Shown in pieces: positions 62,990 through 64,000 of a DNA stretch of 64,000 nucleotides. The translations under genes and the position numbers were made by a program. Position 1 is the stretch's first letter. Each line of letters begins with the position of its first letter. The DNA is from Rhizomicrobium sp. (lineage in GTDB: Bacteria > Pseudomonadota > Alphaproteobacteria > Micropepsales > Micropepsaceae): positions 4,231,418-4,295,417 of the forward strand of contig JBBCGL010000001.1 of NCBI GenBank assembly GCA_037200385.1. The letters run 5' to 3'. The notes below the pieces were generated by a model. That model made no database searches, was not told where the DNA came from, and saw only the letters and a list, made by a program, of their open reading frames with translations.

Positions 62990-64000
62990 TGCGTACCGCG
63001 TTCACGCCGACCCAGCTCACCGATCCGCATCTCGTCGAGGCGGAGAAGAACCTGCGCGCCTGCGTCCATTGTGGCATCTGCACCGCGACCTGTCCGACCT
63101 ATGTGCTGCTCGGCGACGAGCGCGACGGGCCGCGCGGCCGCATCGTGCTGATGCAGAACATGCTGGAGAAGGGCGGCGCGCCGGATTCCGAGACCGTCTT
63201 GCACGTCGATCGCTGCTTGTCCTGCCTCGCCTGCCGCACTGCCTGCCCGTCGGGCGTCGACTATGCGCGGCTGGTGGACGAGGCGCGCTCGCACATCCAG
63301 ACCCATTACCGCCGGCCGCTCGGCGACAAGCTGCTGCGCTGGCTGATCGCCACCGTGCTGCCGCGCCCCGCACTGGTACGCTTCGGCTTGTTCGCCGCGC
63401 GCCTGATGGGGCCGCTCGCCGCTCTGCTGCCGGGACGCTTGCGCGTCATGGTGCAGAAAGGTGCTGCCGCGCCGCTGCAGGGACCGCTGTCGCCGCCGCG
63501 CGCCATCCTGCCCAATGCCAAGCGCATCGCGCTGATGCCCGGCTGCGCCCAGGCGGCGCTGGCGCCGGAGATCGACGCGGCGGCGGCGCGCGTCCTCGCG
63601 CGGCGCGGCTACGAGCTGGTGCCGCTGGAAGGCGCCGGCTGCTGCGGCGCATTGCTGCATCATCTGGGACGCAGCGAAGACGCCAAGAACTGGGCCCGCC
63701 GCGCGATCGAGGCCTTCGAGCGCGGCGGCGGCGCCGAGACTTTCGATGGCGTGCTGATCACGGCGACGGGCTGCTCTTCGCATCTCAAGGATCTCACGCC
63801 TCTCTTCCTCGACGATCCGCTCTGGCTGCCGCGGGCGCGGGCCTTCGCGGCGACGTGCCGCGACTTCCTCGATCTGGCGACGGCGGGTCCGCCTGCCGCG
63901 CCGCGCCATCTGCGTGTCGCCTGGCACGCGGCCTGCTCGCTGCAGAACGGGTTGAAGCTTGCGGGCAAGGCGGAGGCCCTGCTGGCCGCCGCGGGCTTCG
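62989..64000 (+). CDS. glcF: Glycolate oxidase, Fe-S subunit (3' end outside window)
   Basis: N-terminal 337 codons of GlcF. Two 4Fe-4S motifs: C-V-H-C-G-I-C-T-A-T-C-P-T-Y near residue 25 and C-L-S-C-L-A-C-R-T-A-C-P-S near 75, then CCG-domain cysteines (GAGCCGALLHHLG; WHAACSLQNG). It passes electrons from the FAD subunits to the quinone pool. The reading frame is open at base 64000. Confidence 0.95.
   Translation, partial: MRTAFTPTQLTDPHLVEAEKNLRACVHCGICTATCPTYVLLGDERDGPRGRIVLMQNMLEKGGAPDSETVLHVDRCLSCLACRTACPSGVDYARLVDEARSHIQTHYRRPLGDKLLRWLIATVLPRPALVRFGLFAARLMGPLAALLPGRLRVMVQKGAAAPLQGPLSPPRAILPNAKRIALMPGCAQAALAPEIDAAAARVLARRGYELVPLEGAGCCGALLHHLGRSEDAKNWARRAIEAFERGGGAETFDGVLITATGCSSHLKDLTPLFLDDPLWLPRARAFAATCRDFLDLATAGPPAAPRHLRVAWHAACSLQNGLKLAGKAEALLAAAGF

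Overview
The window is GC-rich (roughly 65 % by eye), gene-dense DNA from an alphaproteobacterium. This rests on the 41-residue L36 form with a single cysteine, the glcDEF operon, the abundance of TonB-dependent receptors (TBDRs), and sphingomonad/Caulobacter-like small proteins. Species level cannot be set from the sequence. No rRNA, tRNA, CRISPR array, transposase or prophage gene was seen. It reads as ordinary chromosome carrying one specialised accessory region.

Layout. 1-6.3 kb (minus strand): a CcdA/DsbD-like membrane protein cut by the window edge, then a formate cassette (NAD-dependent formate dehydrogenase, HPP membrane protein, OFA-family transporter) preceded by a LysR gene. 5.4-9.9 kb: a second, divergent LysR gene beside a zinc alcohol dehydrogenase, two aldo/keto reductases and a QueD-like protein lacking the usual catalytic Cys. 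10-12.7 kb: a TBDR with a DUF2946 protein.

12.9-33.3 kb: an organosulfur-scavenging island. It holds cysE and ssuD, a DszA/NtaA-type flavin monooxygenase overlapping a DOPA-dioxygenase-like gene, two TBDRs with partner genes, an MFS transporter with a TauD/AtsK-type dioxygenase, an Rrf2 regulator with four clustered Cys, and a less usual set: an esterase homologue without its nucleophile, a Tat-exported aminotransferase, a Cys-rich small protein, an SDR with Phe for Tyr, a PF13454-type FAD/NAD(P) protein and a CmcJ/NvfI-type oxidoreductase. Nearly every promoter in this island carries the same near-palindrome, A[GC]TCTA[TG]-N7-[ACG]TA[GT]AGT. I found eight copies and none elsewhere by eye. 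One lies in the divergent promoter of the Rrf2 gene, so I infer a single-regulator regulon in which organosulfur compounds cross the outer membrane through TBDRs and the inner membrane through MFS carriers, are desulfurised by oxygenases, and feed cysteine synthesis.

33.5-48 kb: TetR/SDR pair, AraC-TBDR-hydrolase group, a 3-hydroxyisobutyrate-dehydrogenase-like gene, selO, a 50-codon peptide gene with a RiPP-leader-like motif, two MFS carriers, a TetR/carotenoid-oxygenase pair and an ECF sigma operon. 48-60 kb: metallophosphoesterase, the alpha-2-macroglobulin/PBP1C pair, an MFS exporter, an MltB-type transglycosylase and rpmJ. 60.2-64 kb: glcD-glcE-glcF, the last cut by the window end. Three paired inverted-repeat (REPIN-like) elements lie in the last 10 kb, two of them abutting or containing glc start regions.
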